Counted from the first letter of the stretch, positions 37,593 through 47,634 are shown. The stretch: DNA of 64,000 nucleotides from Peribacillus frigoritolerans (GCF_001636405.1 NZ_KV440950.1:3080778-3144777), one strand, 5' to 3'. The notes: a model not told the origin generated them from the letters alone. Program-made: numbers and translations.

Positions 37593-37940
37593 TCATTTCA
37601 CTCTAAGGATCTCTAATTGCTTGGTTGTGGTAATTAAATCTATTTTATTATTTCCCTTCATGTATAAAACGGAAGCGCCCTCACTTTTCCCCTTTTTCCA
37701 TCCATTCGCTTTAAGGGCCATTGCATATCCATATGGAATGCCGTCTTCTTCAGAAGCCCTTGACCATTCATATCTATTCCCTTGTTCATTTAACTGAACC
37801 AATTCAGCATTTTTAGGTACAGGGAATTCATTTAAATCTTCTGTAGCTGTGTATAAAGAAATAGAAATTGAGTAATAAATGATTGCCCCTCCTATTAAAA
37901 AAGTAGCTAGGGTAAGTGCACAACTAATCTTTTTCTTCAT
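37593..37940 (-). CDS. Small membrane-anchored hypothetical protein
   Basis: About 115 residues. ATG 37940 follows GGAAAGGAGAGAGG. One N-terminal membrane helix (ISCALTLATFLIGGAIIYY) is followed by an extracytoplasmic domain with EFPVPKNAELVQ and MALKANGWKKG. No family recognised; the codon use and site make it a real gene. Isolated, in gene-poor DNA. Confidence 0.75.
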   Translation of the reverse strand: MKKKISCALTLATFLIGGAIIYYSISISLYTATEDLNEFPVPKNAELVQLNEQGNRYEWSRASEEDGIPYGYAMALKANGWKKGKSEGASVLYMKGNNKIDLITTTKQLEILRVK

Positions 37941-38631
37941 ATTGCTTCCTCTCTCCTTTCCTAAAGACCTATTCAAAGAATAGTTATCTAATAACCTGTA
38001 GTAATCTAAATATCCCGGTTTTATTTACATTTTTTATCATTTTTATTATTCTTATATATAAATTAAATGGCAAAATGAGAAAAATCACGGGTTAACACTT
38101 GTGAAAAGTTATATAAATATAATTTACCTCAATGACAATTCAAAAGGTTTTTTATCATGCAAGTTCCGCTTTCCACCTGAAATTGATGATAGCTCCTCCA
38201 TTTAGCCACATAATTACAATATAAGCTTTCTTAATTAACCTCATAGCAGCCTTTAGCATGAGAATGAAATAAAATCGTAAAAGCCGATTTTTACATTTTA
38301 TATAAAAAGATTTAAAAGTTTCAGGAATCAAAAATGCCAGAAGAAATTAGAATGGTTTTAATATCTCAAGCTTTATTTGATTTAGTTGAATAAAAATGTT
38401 ATGTAAACACTCACGAAATGTTAATTACCTTTTTCTTTGGTTTTTTTACATGTGAAAGTCTTTATTAAGAAGCTGCTGAAAGTTAGTTAGCAAGTAATTG
38501 ATGGGCTATGTAGCTTTTTTCTATTGAATTGGCCTTTTAGTTATAAATCATTCTTCTGTTATAAATAACGGTCATGCATTTTAAAAAAAGTCTATTCTTA
38601 ACCACCTATGGGACTTTATGTTTAATTAAAT
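37941..38631. other. Gene-poor AT-rich region
   Basis: About 690 bases with stops in all frames; no hairpin with a T run or protein similarity recognised. Confidence 0.5.
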
Positions 38632-38670
38632 AAAAAAAGGAACACGAAATCACTATTGATCGCATGTTCC
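38632..38670 (-). terminator. Terminator of the nitronate monooxygenase gene
   Basis: GGAACACG (38639-38646) pairs with CGCATGTTCC (38661-38670) with one mismatch; on the minus strand followed by a seven-T run. Confidence 0.75.
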
Positions 38671-38681
38671 AGTTAGGTTAT

Positions 38682-39659
38682 TTATGTTCGAATGGATTCG
38701 ATACGGCTTTGGATGAATTCGAACGAGTTTTTTGCTTCTTGGACGATTTGTTTGATCAGTTCATTGACGGTCAATATTTCTTTTATGAGTCCTACGGATT
38801 GACCGCATGACCAGATGCCTCCGTCCAAATTTCCTTCAAAGTATACTTTCTTGCTTCTTTGTCCTGTAATTAGCGGAATCAATTCCTCTATAGTGGCACC
38901 TTCATTTTCAAGTTTGTCCACTTCTTTACTGACGGCATTTAATGCTACACGCGAAGGGCTGCCTATATTCCGTTGGATGACGACCGTATCCGTTTCATTG
39001 GCCGATACCATCCACTGCTTCACGTTTTCATGAATCGGTGCTTCTTGCGTTGCCATAAAGCGAGTCCCCATGACGATACCTTCAGCTCCGAGTGATAAGG
39101 CGCTGATAAGGCCCCTGCCATCCGAAAATCCCCCTCCAGCTATTACTGGTATATTTACAGAGTCAACGGCTCTAGGGAGCATGACAAGCGTTCCTACATC
39201 TCCCATGCCTGGATGCCCGCCTGTTTCATTCCCGACAATAATAATTGCATCGACTCCTAATTTCTCTGCAGACACAGCGTTTTTGACGTTCGCTACCTTA
39301 TGTAACACGGTAAAGCCGTGCTCTTTAAGTCTGGGCATTAAACTTTCTGGGCTTCGGCCACTTGTTTCAACAATTTTCACATCTTCCTCAATTAAAATAT
39401 CGATGAACTCATCATTCGGGGTTGCCGTTTGACTTGGAAATAGGTTCAGGTTGACAGCAAAAGGTTTCTTGGTCAAAGTTTTCACTTTGCGTATTTCATC
39501 ACGGAGACCCTCTGGTGTCACCTGTGTTTTCGAAGTGATGATACCAAGTCCCCCCGCTTCTGAAACAGCGGCTGCGAGCGGGGCCCGGCCAACTTGAAAC
39601 ATCCCGCCGCAAATAATCGGATATTCAATCCCCAATAATTCAGTCATTCTCGTTTTCAT
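38682..39659 (-). CDS. Nitronate monooxygenase / 2-nitropropane dioxygenase-like FMN enzyme
   Basis: About 325 residues, FMN-dependent TIM barrel. The N-terminus TELLGIEYPIICGGM, NETGGHPGMGDVGTL (containing the conserved active-site His) and IPVIAGGGFSDGRG, ALGAEGIVMGTRF-type FMN-phosphate loop are visible. ATG 39659 follows AAAGGGG. FabK enoyl reductases share the fold; the GGHPG motif fits both. Lies downstream of acoR on the same strand but separated by 72 bases. Confidence 0.85.
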   Translation of the reverse strand: MKTRMTELLGIEYPIICGGMFQVGRAPLAAAVSEAGGLGIITSKTQVTPEGLRDEIRKVKTLTKKPFAVNLNLFPSQTATPNDEFIDILIEEDVKIVETSGRSPESLMPRLKEHGFTVLHKVANVKNAVSAEKLGVDAIIIVGNETGGHPGMGDVGTLVMLPRAVDSVNIPVIAGGGFSDGRGLISALSLGAEGIVMGTRFMATQEAPIHENVKQWMVSANETDTVVIQRNIGSPSRVALNAVSKEVDKLENEGATIEELIPLITGQRSKKVYFEGNLDGGIWSCGQSVGLIKEILTVNELIKQIVQEAKNSFEFIQSRIESIRT

Positions 39660-39730
39660 TTGCCATACCCCTTTCATTTTTCAAGGATTTCTATAATTCT
39701 GCTTTTCTTACATAATGTACACACGCATGT

Positions 39731-41617
39731 CTATATACCATACTTATGGAGCCGCTTGTAAAATGTACTTCTTGGAATATCCATCAGCTTTGCTGCAGCA
39801 GTGACATTTCCTCTTGATTTTTGTAATGCTTCTATCATTAGATCCCGTTGAATTTTTTCACGGATCGTGAGTTCATTTCCCTTGATGCCATTTTTACCCG
39901 GTTCTTCCCATGCAGGGAAATCATCATGCCGTGTATCGGGCTGGGAATGAATGGTATTCAACACTTTAACATAATCAAGAGGTCCTTCTGCAAGTAAGAT
40001 GGTCAATCGCTGAAGTACATTCTGCAGTTCTCTAATATTGCCTGGCCAATTGTACTCCTTTAAATGATTCAATAATTCTTCAGTTAATGGAATATTCCAA
40101 TTATTCATCAAACACAGGTAGTTGACTAGATAAGTAATATCTTCAATCCTTTCCCTTAAGGGAGGTACATGAATGGGGTAAACGTTCAGCCGATAGTATA
40201 AATCCTTACGAAAGGACCCTTCATTGACAAGCTCTTCAAGATTACGGTGTGTTGCAGTGATAATGCGAATATCCAATGATATGCTTTTTGTGCCGCCGAC
40301 CGGAACGATTTTTCTTTCCTGAAGAACACGCAGTAAGGCAACTTGCATCGCTGAAGGGACTTCACCGATTTCATCGAGAAAAATGGTCCCTCCATTTGCC
40401 TGCTCGAACTTCCCTTTGTGCCCTTGCCGTTTAGCCCCTGTAAAAGCGCCATCAACATACCCGAATAATTCACTTTCCATTAAATCCTTAGGTATGGCTC
40501 CGCAATTTATCGTGACGAATGGTCCTTTTTTGCGCATGCCATTTTCATGAATAGCCATGGCAATAAGCTCTTTCCCGACACCTGTTTCACCGGATATATA
40601 CACATTCGCTTCTGTCGGTGCAACAAGCTTCACTTTACGTAATGTGTTATGAAAGGATTCACTAATCCCTCTTTCACCTTCGAAGACAAATCTTTCTGAA
40701 GGCATTGAAGCAGGAAAAAGCCTATTGGTTTCACGACCATGATTCTCTGATAAGAATAAACACTTACCGGAAACCCTATTATCCTCTTTGGATAAAAGCG
40801 GATTTTCCTTTACGATTCGATATCCATGATTTAACAGATCGGGCAACGCCATACCAATGGATTGAGGAATTTTTTTGCGAACCTGTTTACTGGCGGAAAT
40901 TATCATTTGTTTATGATTACATACGATAAAAGGCAAATCTGGATAGGTTTCTGCAAGTTCTATCGAGTGCTGGGTCAGTGCCAGCTCCTTTTTATAGGAA
41001 CGCATTCCCATTTCCTGTTCGATTGTATACGCCAAATTGGCTACCATCCCCAGCATGGAGGGATGAAAATATTCTACTGGACATGATATATCCAAAACTC
41101 CCAATATCTTACCGTCCTCATTTAATATGGGCATTGCAGAGCAACTCCATTTGTGCGAGGCAATCGAATAGTGTTCGGTACCTTGGATCATTACAGCTTC
41201 ACCCGTTTTCAAAGCTGTTCCAATTGCGTTAGTTCCGACCTCACCCTCCGTCCAGCATACACCCTCCACAAAATTTATTTTTCCTGCCTCATCGAGGATT
41301 TTCTCGTTTCCGGAAAGTGAAAGGACATATCCATCCGGATCGACCAATAAAGCCATCATTCCAGATTCTTTTATCGATTGATTCATCCTGGATAATTGGG
41401 GTGATGCCACTTCTAATAGGAAGGAGTTTTTTTCTCTTTGAATGTCCAATAATTCATCCGTCAAAATGTGTTTGCCTTTATTAAGGTATGGGTTGACTTG
41501 ATCTTTTTTGCAGCGATACCAGGATTCCATTATTCGCTTGTTCAGACGATTTGAATCGAGAACCCCTTCACTGACAAAGCGTTCCCATGTACGTAGATAA
41601 CAACTGGTGGAAAGCAT
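39731..41617 (-). CDS. acoR: Acetoin operon sigma-54 activator AcoR
   Basis: 628 residues. An N-terminal GAF-type sensor region (about 70-200: VEGVCWTEGEVGTNAIGTAL) as in AcoR is followed by a sigma-54 AAA+ domain with Walker A GETGVGKE, intact GAFTGA and Walker B GTIFLDEIGE, and a C-terminal Fis helix-turn-helix (RGNVTAAAKLMDIPRSTFYK). There is no receiver domain, so it senses effector directly. It is on the same strand and downstream of the aco genes. The sigma-54 promoter before acoA (47452) is the likely target. Confidence 0.93.
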   Translation of the reverse strand: MLSTSCYLRTWERFVSEGVLDSNRLNKRIMESWYRCKKDQVNPYLNKGKHILTDELLDIQREKNSFLLEVASPQLSRMNQSIKESGMMALLVDPDGYVLSLSGNEKILDEAGKINFVEGVCWTEGEVGTNAIGTALKTGEAVMIQGTEHYSIASHKWSCSAMPILNEDGKILGVLDISCPVEYFHPSMLGMVANLAYTIEQEMGMRSYKKELALTQHSIELAETYPDLPFIVCNHKQMIISASKQVRKKIPQSIGMALPDLLNHGYRIVKENPLLSKEDNRVSGKCLFLSENHGRETNRLFPASMPSERFVFEGERGISESFHNTLRKVKLVAPTEANVYISGETGVGKELIAMAIHENGMRKKGPFVTINCGAIPKDLMESELFGYVDGAFTGAKRQGHKGKFEQANGGTIFLDEIGEVPSAMQVALLRVLQERKIVPVGGTKSISLDIRIITATHRNLEELVNEGSFRKDLYYRLNVYPIHVPPLRERIEDITYLVNYLCLMNNWNIPLTEELLNHLKEYNWPGNIRELQNVLQRLTILLAEGPLDYVKVLNTIHSQPDTRHDDFPAWEEPGKNGIKGNELTIREKIQRDLMIEALQKSRGNVTAAAKLMDIPRSTFYKRLHKYGI

Positions 41618-41767
41618 ATAATCCTCCTCTAATCATTTGGTTTGAACCTTCATTTGACCAGTCAATCTAGAGGAAAAATACCATGGAGTAATAAAATAGG
41701 ATGTTAATCGAGGTCTTTTTAATTATAGTAGATTATGTATTCGCTTACAATATTTAGATTGAGTTTG

Positions 41768-41803
41768 CAAAAAAAGCATCATGTGATCATTCACATGATG
41801 CTT
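41768..41803 (-). terminator. Terminator of the aco operon
   Basis: AAGCATCATGTGA (41774-41786) pairs perfectly with TCACATGATGCTT (41791-41803) around TCAT; minus-strand T run from the A run at 41768-41775. Confidence 0.93.
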
Positions 41804-41823
41804 CTCCATTTAAACAATAAACT

Positions 41824-42600
41824 TTATGAGAAAATAACTCCTCCATCAATCATGATGGATTGACCTGTCATATAATCCGAATCCGGTGAAGCAAGGTAAG
41901 AGACGAATTTCGCCACATCTTCTGGGGTTTCGGAGCGCCCCAAGGTTATGGAATCTGTGAACTTTTTAAATGTTTCCCCTTTAGCAAGATTCATATATGG
42001 ACCCATTTTTTCATCGATTAAATCCCACATTTGCGTGCCGACGATTCCTGGACAGTATGCATTCACCGTAATGCCGAACTGTGCCAATTCCTGTGCTGCC
42101 GCTTGTGTAATGCCCCTAACGGCAAATTTTGTGGCCGAATATGTACCAAGTAAGCTAAAACCTTTATAACTGGCTATGCTGGCAGCACTTATGATTTTCC
42201 CTCCTTCTTGCTTTTTCATTTGTTCTGCCGCGGCTTGCAGGCAAAAGAGGACACCATTTACATTTATATTGAAAATCTGTTCAAGATCTTCTTGAGTTAC
42301 TTCCAATAGAGGCTTTATTTGAGCAATTCCTGCATTTGAAACCATAACATCCAGTTGTCCAAAACGTTCCACAACTTGATTCACCATTTCGAATACTTCC
42401 CGTCTGTTGCTTACATCCGCTTTAACGGCAAAGCTTTCACGTCCAAGTTCCCTTATCTCATTCACGACCGATTCAGCCGTATCCAGATTGACGTCGTTAA
42501 TGACCACATTCAATCCATCTTGAGCTAATCTTAATGCAATGGCACGTCCGATACCACGTCCTGCACCAGTGACGACTGCCGTCCGTTGACTGCTAACCAT
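41824..42600 (-). CDS. Diacetyl/acetoin reductase (SDR family)
   Basis: 258 residues, classical SDR. NAD-binding [19 protein letters not shown] motif in VSNAGIAQ, Tyr-Lys pair in [10 protein letters not shown] and [15 protein letters not shown], the last typical of (S)-acetoin-forming diacetyl reductase (BudC/ButA). It interconverts diacetyl, acetoin and 2,3-butanediol with NADH, supplying acetoin to the dehydrogenase complex. Last gene of the aco operon, 35 bases after acoL. Confidence 0.92.
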   Translation of the reverse strand: MVSSQRTAVVTGAGRGIGRAIALRLAQDGLNVVINDVNLDTAESVVNEIRELGRESFAVKADVSNRREVFEMVNQVVERFGQLDVMVSNAGIAQIKPLLEVTQEDLEQIFNINVNGVLFCLQAAAEQMKKQEGGKIISAASIASYKGFSLLGTYSATKFAVRGITQAAAQELAQFGITVNAYCPGIVGTQMWDLIDEKMGPYMNLAKGETFKKFTDSITLGRSETPEDVAKFVSYLASPDSDYMTGQSIMIDGGVIFS

Positions 42601-42635
42601 ACAAAATCCCCCTTCAGTAAAAAAACTTATTTATT

Positions 42636-44018
42636 TTAGGAATGCACAGCTTGACCTACTACATTTAAAAGAGCTTCATGTATGGATTCCGACAAGGTTG
42701 GATGCGCCGCCACTAAATCTTCCATCATATCTGCCGTTATTTCTGCATGCAGCATGATCGTTCCTTGTCCAATCAATTCTGTTGCATGCTGAGCGACAAT
42801 GGAAAAACCTAGAATTTCATTATATTGTGGGTTCACTAGGACTTTGACCTTTCCTACCGGTTTATTGGAAAGGGCAGCTTTCCCATTTGCCAAAAAAGCG
42901 AATTCACCAACTTTAATTTCACCATATTTTTGACGCGCTTCTTTTTCGGTCAAGCCTACACTGGCAATCTCCGGGGAGGTATAAATGCAGCGAGGGATTG
43001 CCCGGTAATTCACTTGTGCAAATTGGCCGCAGGCATTCAGAGCCGCCACCCGTCCTTCATGAAAAGCTACATGGGCAAGTTGGATGCCTCCTATCACATC
43101 ACCGCAGGCATAAATCGTTGGATTGCTTGTTTGCATTCGATCATCCACCGAGATGCCAAACCGGGAAAAATCAATATCGTTTTCCTCTAAGCCTACTCCG
43201 TTCACTCTTGGTCTTCTCCCTATAGATACGAGTACGTAATCAGCTTGTATTTCTTCCAATTTTCCATCGCTATTTTCCAAAAATACCGTTTTACTGGTTG
43301 CATTGATGTTTTTGACAGCTGTGGAGGTATGGACCGTAACGCCTTGGTTTTTCAATTCTTCATGCAGAATGCTCGTGATATCCTCATCTTCCCCTGGAAG
43401 CAGCTTTTCCCCCATTTCGATAACGGTAACCTTGGTGCCCAGCCTGCTATAAATGCTGGCAAATTCACATCCGATGACACCGCCTCCGACAATTAGCAGG
43501 GAATCGGGAATGACAGGAAGTGACATGGCATGACCACTGTGGATGATCCATTCACCATCAAACGGTGCAAAAGGGAGTGGAATCGGCTCTGATCCCGTTG
43601 AAATGATGATCTTACTTGCATCAATCACTTCATTTTCATTTCCGTTCTCGATCCGCAGTCGATTGCTTGAAAGGATAGAAGCCCTGCCCTGTATAACTTT
43701 TATTTTATTCTTACCCATTAAATATCGAATGCCGTTCACTAGTTTAGAAATGACCTCTCTTTTTCGTTCCTGTACGGTATCCCAATCTACTTCAATCGAA
43801 TTGGGGGAAAGGCGAATTCCCATTTGCCCGGCATTTTTCACCAAGTCATACGTATCGGCACTTTTCAATAATGACTTCGTTGGCATGCAGCCTTCGTTTA
43901 AACAGGTTCCGCCCAATGGCCCATCGACTACCAATATGACCTCCTTATCCTGCTGGGCAGCAGTGATTGCCGCTACATACCCTGCAGGACCACCGCCTAT
44001 AATAACTATACGATTCAA
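42636..44018 (-). CDS. acoL: Dihydrolipoyl dehydrogenase of the acetoin complex (E3)
   Basis: 460 residues. FAD site VIIGGGPAGYVAA, redox-active disulfide GGTCLNEGCMPTKSLL, NAD site LIVGGGVIGCEFA, and the C-terminal catalytic His-Glu in HPTLSESIHEAL. Reoxidises the lipoyl group of E2 and makes NADH. It starts 16 bases after acoC, same operon. Confidence 0.95.
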   Translation of the reverse strand: MNRIVIIGGGPAGYVAAITAAQQDKEVILVVDGPLGGTCLNEGCMPTKSLLKSADTYDLVKNAGQMGIRLSPNSIEVDWDTVQERKREVISKLVNGIRYLMGKNKIKVIQGRASILSSNRLRIENGNENEVIDASKIIISTGSEPIPLPFAPFDGEWIIHSGHAMSLPVIPDSLLIVGGGVIGCEFASIYSRLGTKVTVIEMGEKLLPGEDEDITSILHEELKNQGVTVHTSTAVKNINATSKTVFLENSDGKLEEIQADYVLVSIGRRPRVNGVGLEENDIDFSRFGISVDDRMQTSNPTIYACGDVIGGIQLAHVAFHEGRVAALNACGQFAQVNYRAIPRCIYTSPEIASVGLTEKEARQKYGEIKVGEFAFLANGKAALSNKPVGKVKVLVNPQYNEILGFSIVAQHATELIGQGTIMLHAEITADMMEDLVAAHPTLSESIHEALLNVVGQAVHS

Positions 44019-44034
44019 GGCTTTCCCTCCTTTT

Positions 44035-45255
44035 CTATAAAATAACGGTGATCGGCTCTTCTAAATACCGTTTTAGTGTTTGTAAAAAGGCAGCAGCGGG
44101 TGCCCCGTCCAGTACACGGTGATCAAAAGTTAAACTGAGTGGCAAGATCGTTCTTCTCTCCAATTCTTCGCCAATATAAAGCGGGGTATCATAAGCAGAG
44201 CCAACTCCAAGTATCCCCGTTTCCGGTGTATTGAGAATGGGTGTGAAATGCTCAACGCCATATGCCCCGAGGTTACTGATTGTAAAAGTGGAACCTTGCA
44301 TGTCTTCAATAGGCAATTGACCGTCACGTGCACACCGGGCCAACTCCTTCCCCTTTTTCGATAACTGTCTTATGGTACAATTTTCGGCATTTCTTATGAC
44401 GGGAACTACTAGTCCATTCTCCAAGGCCACCGCTAATCCAAGATGGATAGACTCATACAAAATGATGTTATCTTCAATATAGGCACTATTCATTTTAGGG
44501 TGCTCTTTAAGTGAAAGCACGACAGCCTTTGCAACAAAGTCCGTTAAAGTCAATTTAGTTGATTCATGTTTTTGCAGCGTTTCTGTAGCCTGTTTTTGCA
44601 AAATGACTAGATCAGTGACATCAACTTTCATCGTTAGCGTTAATTGGGCACTGCTTTGCAAGCTCTCTTTCATACGTTTGGCAATGATGTTCCTCATTCC
44701 CTTAACAGGAATCTGCTGCTGACTCTCTATAGCAGGTTTTGGCGGAACTATTCTTTCTTCTGTACTTACCGGGATGGAATCCCTTTTCTCAATTACTTTC
44801 TGGACATCTTCTTTAGTGATTCTTCCTCCTGGTCCGGTGCCTTGAATCATCTCAATGTCAAGATTCGCTGCCTGTGCCATTTTTCGTGCAACCGGAGTGA
44901 TCATCAAACGATCTCCCATTGGCAAAGTGGGGGACTCTTTTGTTTTCGGCTTTTCTTGTTCATCAATTTCCAAATGGGTCTCTACAGCAACAGGTTCATC
45001 GAACTTTATTTTTTCATTCGGATCTCCGATATGACAGATAACGGTTCCTGGAGGTACTCCTTGTCCTTCTTGAACAGCTATATTCAGAATCGTACCTTCC
45101 GCTGGAGATTCAATATCCATTTCTATTTTCTCTGAATTGATGCTGGCTATTGCTTCGCCTTTTTCGACTGGATCCCCAACAGCCTTACTCCATAACGAAA
45201 CAGTGCCTTCTTTCATTGCCATGCCCAATTTCGGCATTACCACTTCGACAGCCAT
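44035..45255 (-). CDS. acoC: Dihydrolipoamide acetyltransferase of the acetoin complex (E2)
   Basis: 406 residues. One lipoyl domain (about 1-80) with the lipoylated Lys in INSEKIEMDIES, a peripheral-subunit-binding domain (about 120-155: ITPVARKMAQAANLD, GPGGRITKEDV), and the 2-oxoacid acyltransferase domain ending with HRVLDGAPAAAF (catalytic His and Asp). Transfers the acetyl unit from acetoin cleavage to CoA. An approximately 105-base gap with a hairpin separates it from acoB. Confidence 0.94.
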   Translation of the reverse strand: MAVEVVMPKLGMAMKEGTVSLWSKAVGDPVEKGEAIASINSEKIEMDIESPAEGTILNIAVQEGQGVPPGTVICHIGDPNEKIKFDEPVAVETHLEIDEQEKPKTKESPTLPMGDRLMITPVARKMAQAANLDIEMIQGTGPGGRITKEDVQKVIEKRDSIPVSTEERIVPPKPAIESQQQIPVKGMRNIIAKRMKESLQSSAQLTLTMKVDVTDLVILQKQATETLQKHESTKLTLTDFVAKAVVLSLKEHPKMNSAYIEDNIILYESIHLGLAVALENGLVVPVIRNAENCTIRQLSKKGKELARCARDGQLPIEDMQGSTFTISNLGAYGVEHFTPILNTPETGILGVGSAYDTPLYIGEELERRTILPLSLTFDHRVLDGAPAAAFLQTLKRYLEEPITVIL

Positions 45256-45306
45256 ATCTAATTTCTCCCTTCATAATGGTTTGTTTTATCCATCATTGGT
45301 TTTGTT

Positions 45307-45344
45307 GCTCCAACTTTTGCTGTTCTATGCGAAAAAGCTGGAGC
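45307..45344 (-). promoter_or_regulatory. Intra-operon hairpin between acoB and acoC
   Basis: GCTCCAACTTTTGC (45307-45320) pairs imperfectly with GCGAAAAAGCTGGAGC (45329-45344). No T run follows on the coding strand, so it is more likely an mRNA processing/stability element or weak attenuator than a terminator. Confidence 0.4.
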
Positions 45345-45360
45345 ATGCATCTGGATTTAT

Positions 45361-46395
45361 TTACACTCCTAGAATGGAAGGTTCCCCTAATAATTCTGAA
45401 ACGGCTTGTATCACTTTTTCTGATGTAGGAAGGTAAATATCTTCAAGCGGTGGAGAAAAAGGGACAGGTGTATGTGGTGCCGTAATCCTCTTGATTGGCG
45501 CATCGAGCGTGTCAAATCCCTTATCCGCCACCAGTGCGGCAATATCCGTTGCGACACTGCATCTTGGGTTCGCTTCATCGATCACGATCAAACGATTTGT
45601 TTTTGCAACAGAGGAGAGAATCGATTCTTCATCCAGTGGTGACAAGCTCCGCGGGTCGACAATCTCAACTTCAATTCCTTTAGCTGTGAGTTTTTCAGCA
45701 GCCTCCATCGCGGTGTGAACTTGTTTACCGATGGCAACGATCGTCAAATCTGAGCCTTTCCTTTTCATTTTTGCTTTGCCGATTGGGATTGTATAGTAGC
45801 CTTCCGGAACCTCCCCTACCATGTTGTATAGCGTTTTATCTTCAAAAAAGATGACAGGGTCATTATCTTCAATGGCTGAAAGTAAAAGCCCTTTTGCGTC
45901 ATAGGGGGATGAGGGAACGACGACCTTCAATCCTGGAATGCTGGTGAACAAGGCATAAAGGCTTTGTGAATGCTGAGCTGCAGCCCTGAACCCTGCACCA
46001 TGCATCGTACGGATCGTCACGGGAACCTGTGCTTTCCCCCCAAACATATAGCGGAACTTCGCACCTTGATTCAATACTTCATCCAAACAGCTGCCAATGA
46101 AATCGTTGAACATTAACTCGGCAATCGGTCGCAAGCCTGTCGAAGCAGCTGCCATGGCCGCTCCCATATATCCTGCTTCCGCAATGGGTGTGTCAAGAAT
46201 TCTATCCCGGCCAAATTCTTGAACCAATCCTTTCGTGACACCTAAGACGCCACCCCATGCTTCGTCATCCTGCAAATGATCGACCTCTGCACCGCCGGCT
46301 ACATCTTCTCCCATGAGGATGACATTCTCGTCTTTTCTCATTGCCATGGCCATTGCTTCATTTATTGCCTGCGACATACTGATTTTTCTACTCAT
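45361..46395 (-). CDS. acoB: Acetoin dehydrogenase E1 beta subunit
   Basis: 344 residues. E1-beta of the pyruvate/acetoin dehydrogenase family: MGEDVAGGAEVDHLQDDEAW near the N-terminus, GMAEAG-equivalent TPIAEAGYMGAAMA, VPVTIRTMHGAG and the C-terminal EIVDPRSLSPLDEE. Forms the thiamine-diphosphate tetramer with AcoA. AGGAGG lies before ATG 46395; 21 bases after acoA. Confidence 0.94.
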   Translation of the reverse strand: MSRKISMSQAINEAMAMAMRKDENVILMGEDVAGGAEVDHLQDDEAWGGVLGVTKGLVQEFGRDRILDTPIAEAGYMGAAMAAASTGLRPIAELMFNDFIGSCLDEVLNQGAKFRYMFGGKAQVPVTIRTMHGAGFRAAAQHSQSLYALFTSIPGLKVVVPSSPYDAKGLLLSAIEDNDPVIFFEDKTLYNMVGEVPEGYYTIPIGKAKMKRKGSDLTIVAIGKQVHTAMEAAEKLTAKGIEVEIVDPRSLSPLDEESILSSVAKTNRLIVIDEANPRCSVATDIAALVADKGFDTLDAPIKRITAPHTPVPFSPPLEDIYLPTSEKVIQAVSELLGEPSILGV

Positions 46396-46416
46396 CTCAA
46401 TTCCTCCTTTTATGGT

Positions 46417-47409
46417 TTAATAAGATACATAAACATCGTTTAATAAATCGGACGCTTCTGGATATGGGCTATCTTCACTGAACTTAACTGCTTGTTTAAT
46501 AGATTCCTCAACGGCATTCTCAAGAGAAACCAGTTCTTTTTCCGCCAGCAGATTCTGATTCAGTAAGTAATTCCTAAATAGGGCAATCGCATCTTTCTCT
46601 TGTTTATGTTCCTTTTTTTCTTGTTCCTTTTTATATTTCTGTGCATCTCCCTCGAAATGGCCATAATTACGATACGTAACGCATTCGATCAATGATGGGC
46701 CTTCTCCCCTGCGAGCCCTCTGAATCGCTTCTTCAGCAGCCTTATACACGGCCAATACATCTTTCCCATCCACCCGGACACCCGGGATATTGTAGCTTAT
46801 CGCCCGATCGGCTATCGTTTTACAGCTAGAAGCATAGTTGAAAGGCGTGGCTTCTCCATACCCATTATTTTCAGCGATGAAAATTACGGGCAGCTTCCAG
46901 ATTGCCGCAAGATTTATCCCTTCATGGAATGTCCCATGATTATTGGCACCATCACCAAAAAAACATACACTAACGTGATCTGTCTTTTTATACTTGGCAG
47001 TTAATGCTGCACCGCATGCGAGCGGAAAGCCTCCGCCGACTATCCCGTTTGCACCTAACATCCCCTTGTCCAAATCGGCAATATGCATCGAACCGCCTTT
47101 TCCTTTGCAAAGCCCAGTCACTTTCCCATAGATTTCAGCCATCATCCCGTTTAGGTCGCATTCTTTTGCAATACAGTGGCCATGCCCCCTGTGAGTGCTT
47201 GTAATGTTGTCCTTTTCGGATAGGTGGGCACATACACCGACAGCAACCGCTTCTTCCCCTGCATATAAATGGACAAACCCAGGTAAAATCCCTTTTGCAA
47301 AAGATTCATGAACTTGGTCTTCGAATTTTCTGATTTCCAGCATTTTCTTGTACATCCAATAAGCCTTGTCCTGTGATAACTTTATTTCATTCGATTGAAC
47401 CGTTTCCAT
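46417..47409 (-). CDS. acoA: Acetoin dehydrogenase E1 alpha subunit
   Basis: 330 residues. Thiamine-diphosphate motif GDGANNHGTFHEGINLAAIW with ENNGYGEATP, and the family HRGHGHCIAKE. Cleaves acetoin to acetaldehyde and a bound acetyl unit. First gene of the operon, 42 bases downstream of a sigma-54 promoter. Start ATG 47409. Confidence 0.95.
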   Translation of the reverse strand: METVQSNEIKLSQDKAYWMYKKMLEIRKFEDQVHESFAKGILPGFVHLYAGEEAVAVGVCAHLSEKDNITSTHRGHGHCIAKECDLNGMMAEIYGKVTGLCKGKGGSMHIADLDKGMLGANGIVGGGFPLACGAALTAKYKKTDHVSVCFFGDGANNHGTFHEGINLAAIWKLPVIFIAENNGYGEATPFNYASSCKTIADRAISYNIPGVRVDGKDVLAVYKAAEEAIQRARRGEGPSLIECVTYRNYGHFEGDAQKYKKEQEKKEHKQEKDAIALFRNYLLNQNLLAEKELVSLENAVEESIKQAVKFSEDSPYPEASDLLNDVYVSY

Positions 47410-47451
47410 TTTTCAGCCCCCAATCAGTAATAGCGAGTCAATCTTATATAG

Positions 47452-47468
47452 TGCAATTGCCGTGCCAA
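47452..47468 (-). promoter_or_regulatory. Sigma-54 promoter of the aco operon
   Basis: On the minus strand TTGGCACGGCAATTGCA, essentially the consensus (TTGGCACG-N4-TTGCA). Positioned 42-58 bases upstream of acoA. Confidence 0.95.
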
Positions 47469-47510
47469 AATGGGAGACGGTAAAATTAGGACTTTAACTA
47501 TTTTCAGCAG

Positions 47511-47562
47511 AAACAAAACGAGACAAAATGAGATTGCTGTCTCGTTTTGTCTCGTTTTGTTT
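47511..47562. promoter_or_regulatory. Large inverted repeat, candidate AcoR enhancer site (or terminator of the upstream gene)
   Basis: Arms 47511-47533 and 47540-47562, 23 bases each with one mismatch, around TTGCTG. Each arm contains direct copies of AAACGAGAC/AAATGAGA. It lies 43-110 bases upstream of the sigma-54 promoter, the expected distance for an activator. It is also downstream of the minus-strand FMN reductase gene and could double as its terminator. Confidence 0.65.
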
Positions 47563-47634
47563 AAAAGTTTGAATGTGGAACGCAGCCTGCTTATGCTTAA
47601 GGAATAAGCTCTTTATGCACCTTTTATTTAGGCT

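Noticed and set aside
47511-47562. Simple terminator as the only role
   Set aside because: Kept as a regulatory candidate because of its internal repeats and enhancer distance, though a terminator role is not excluded.
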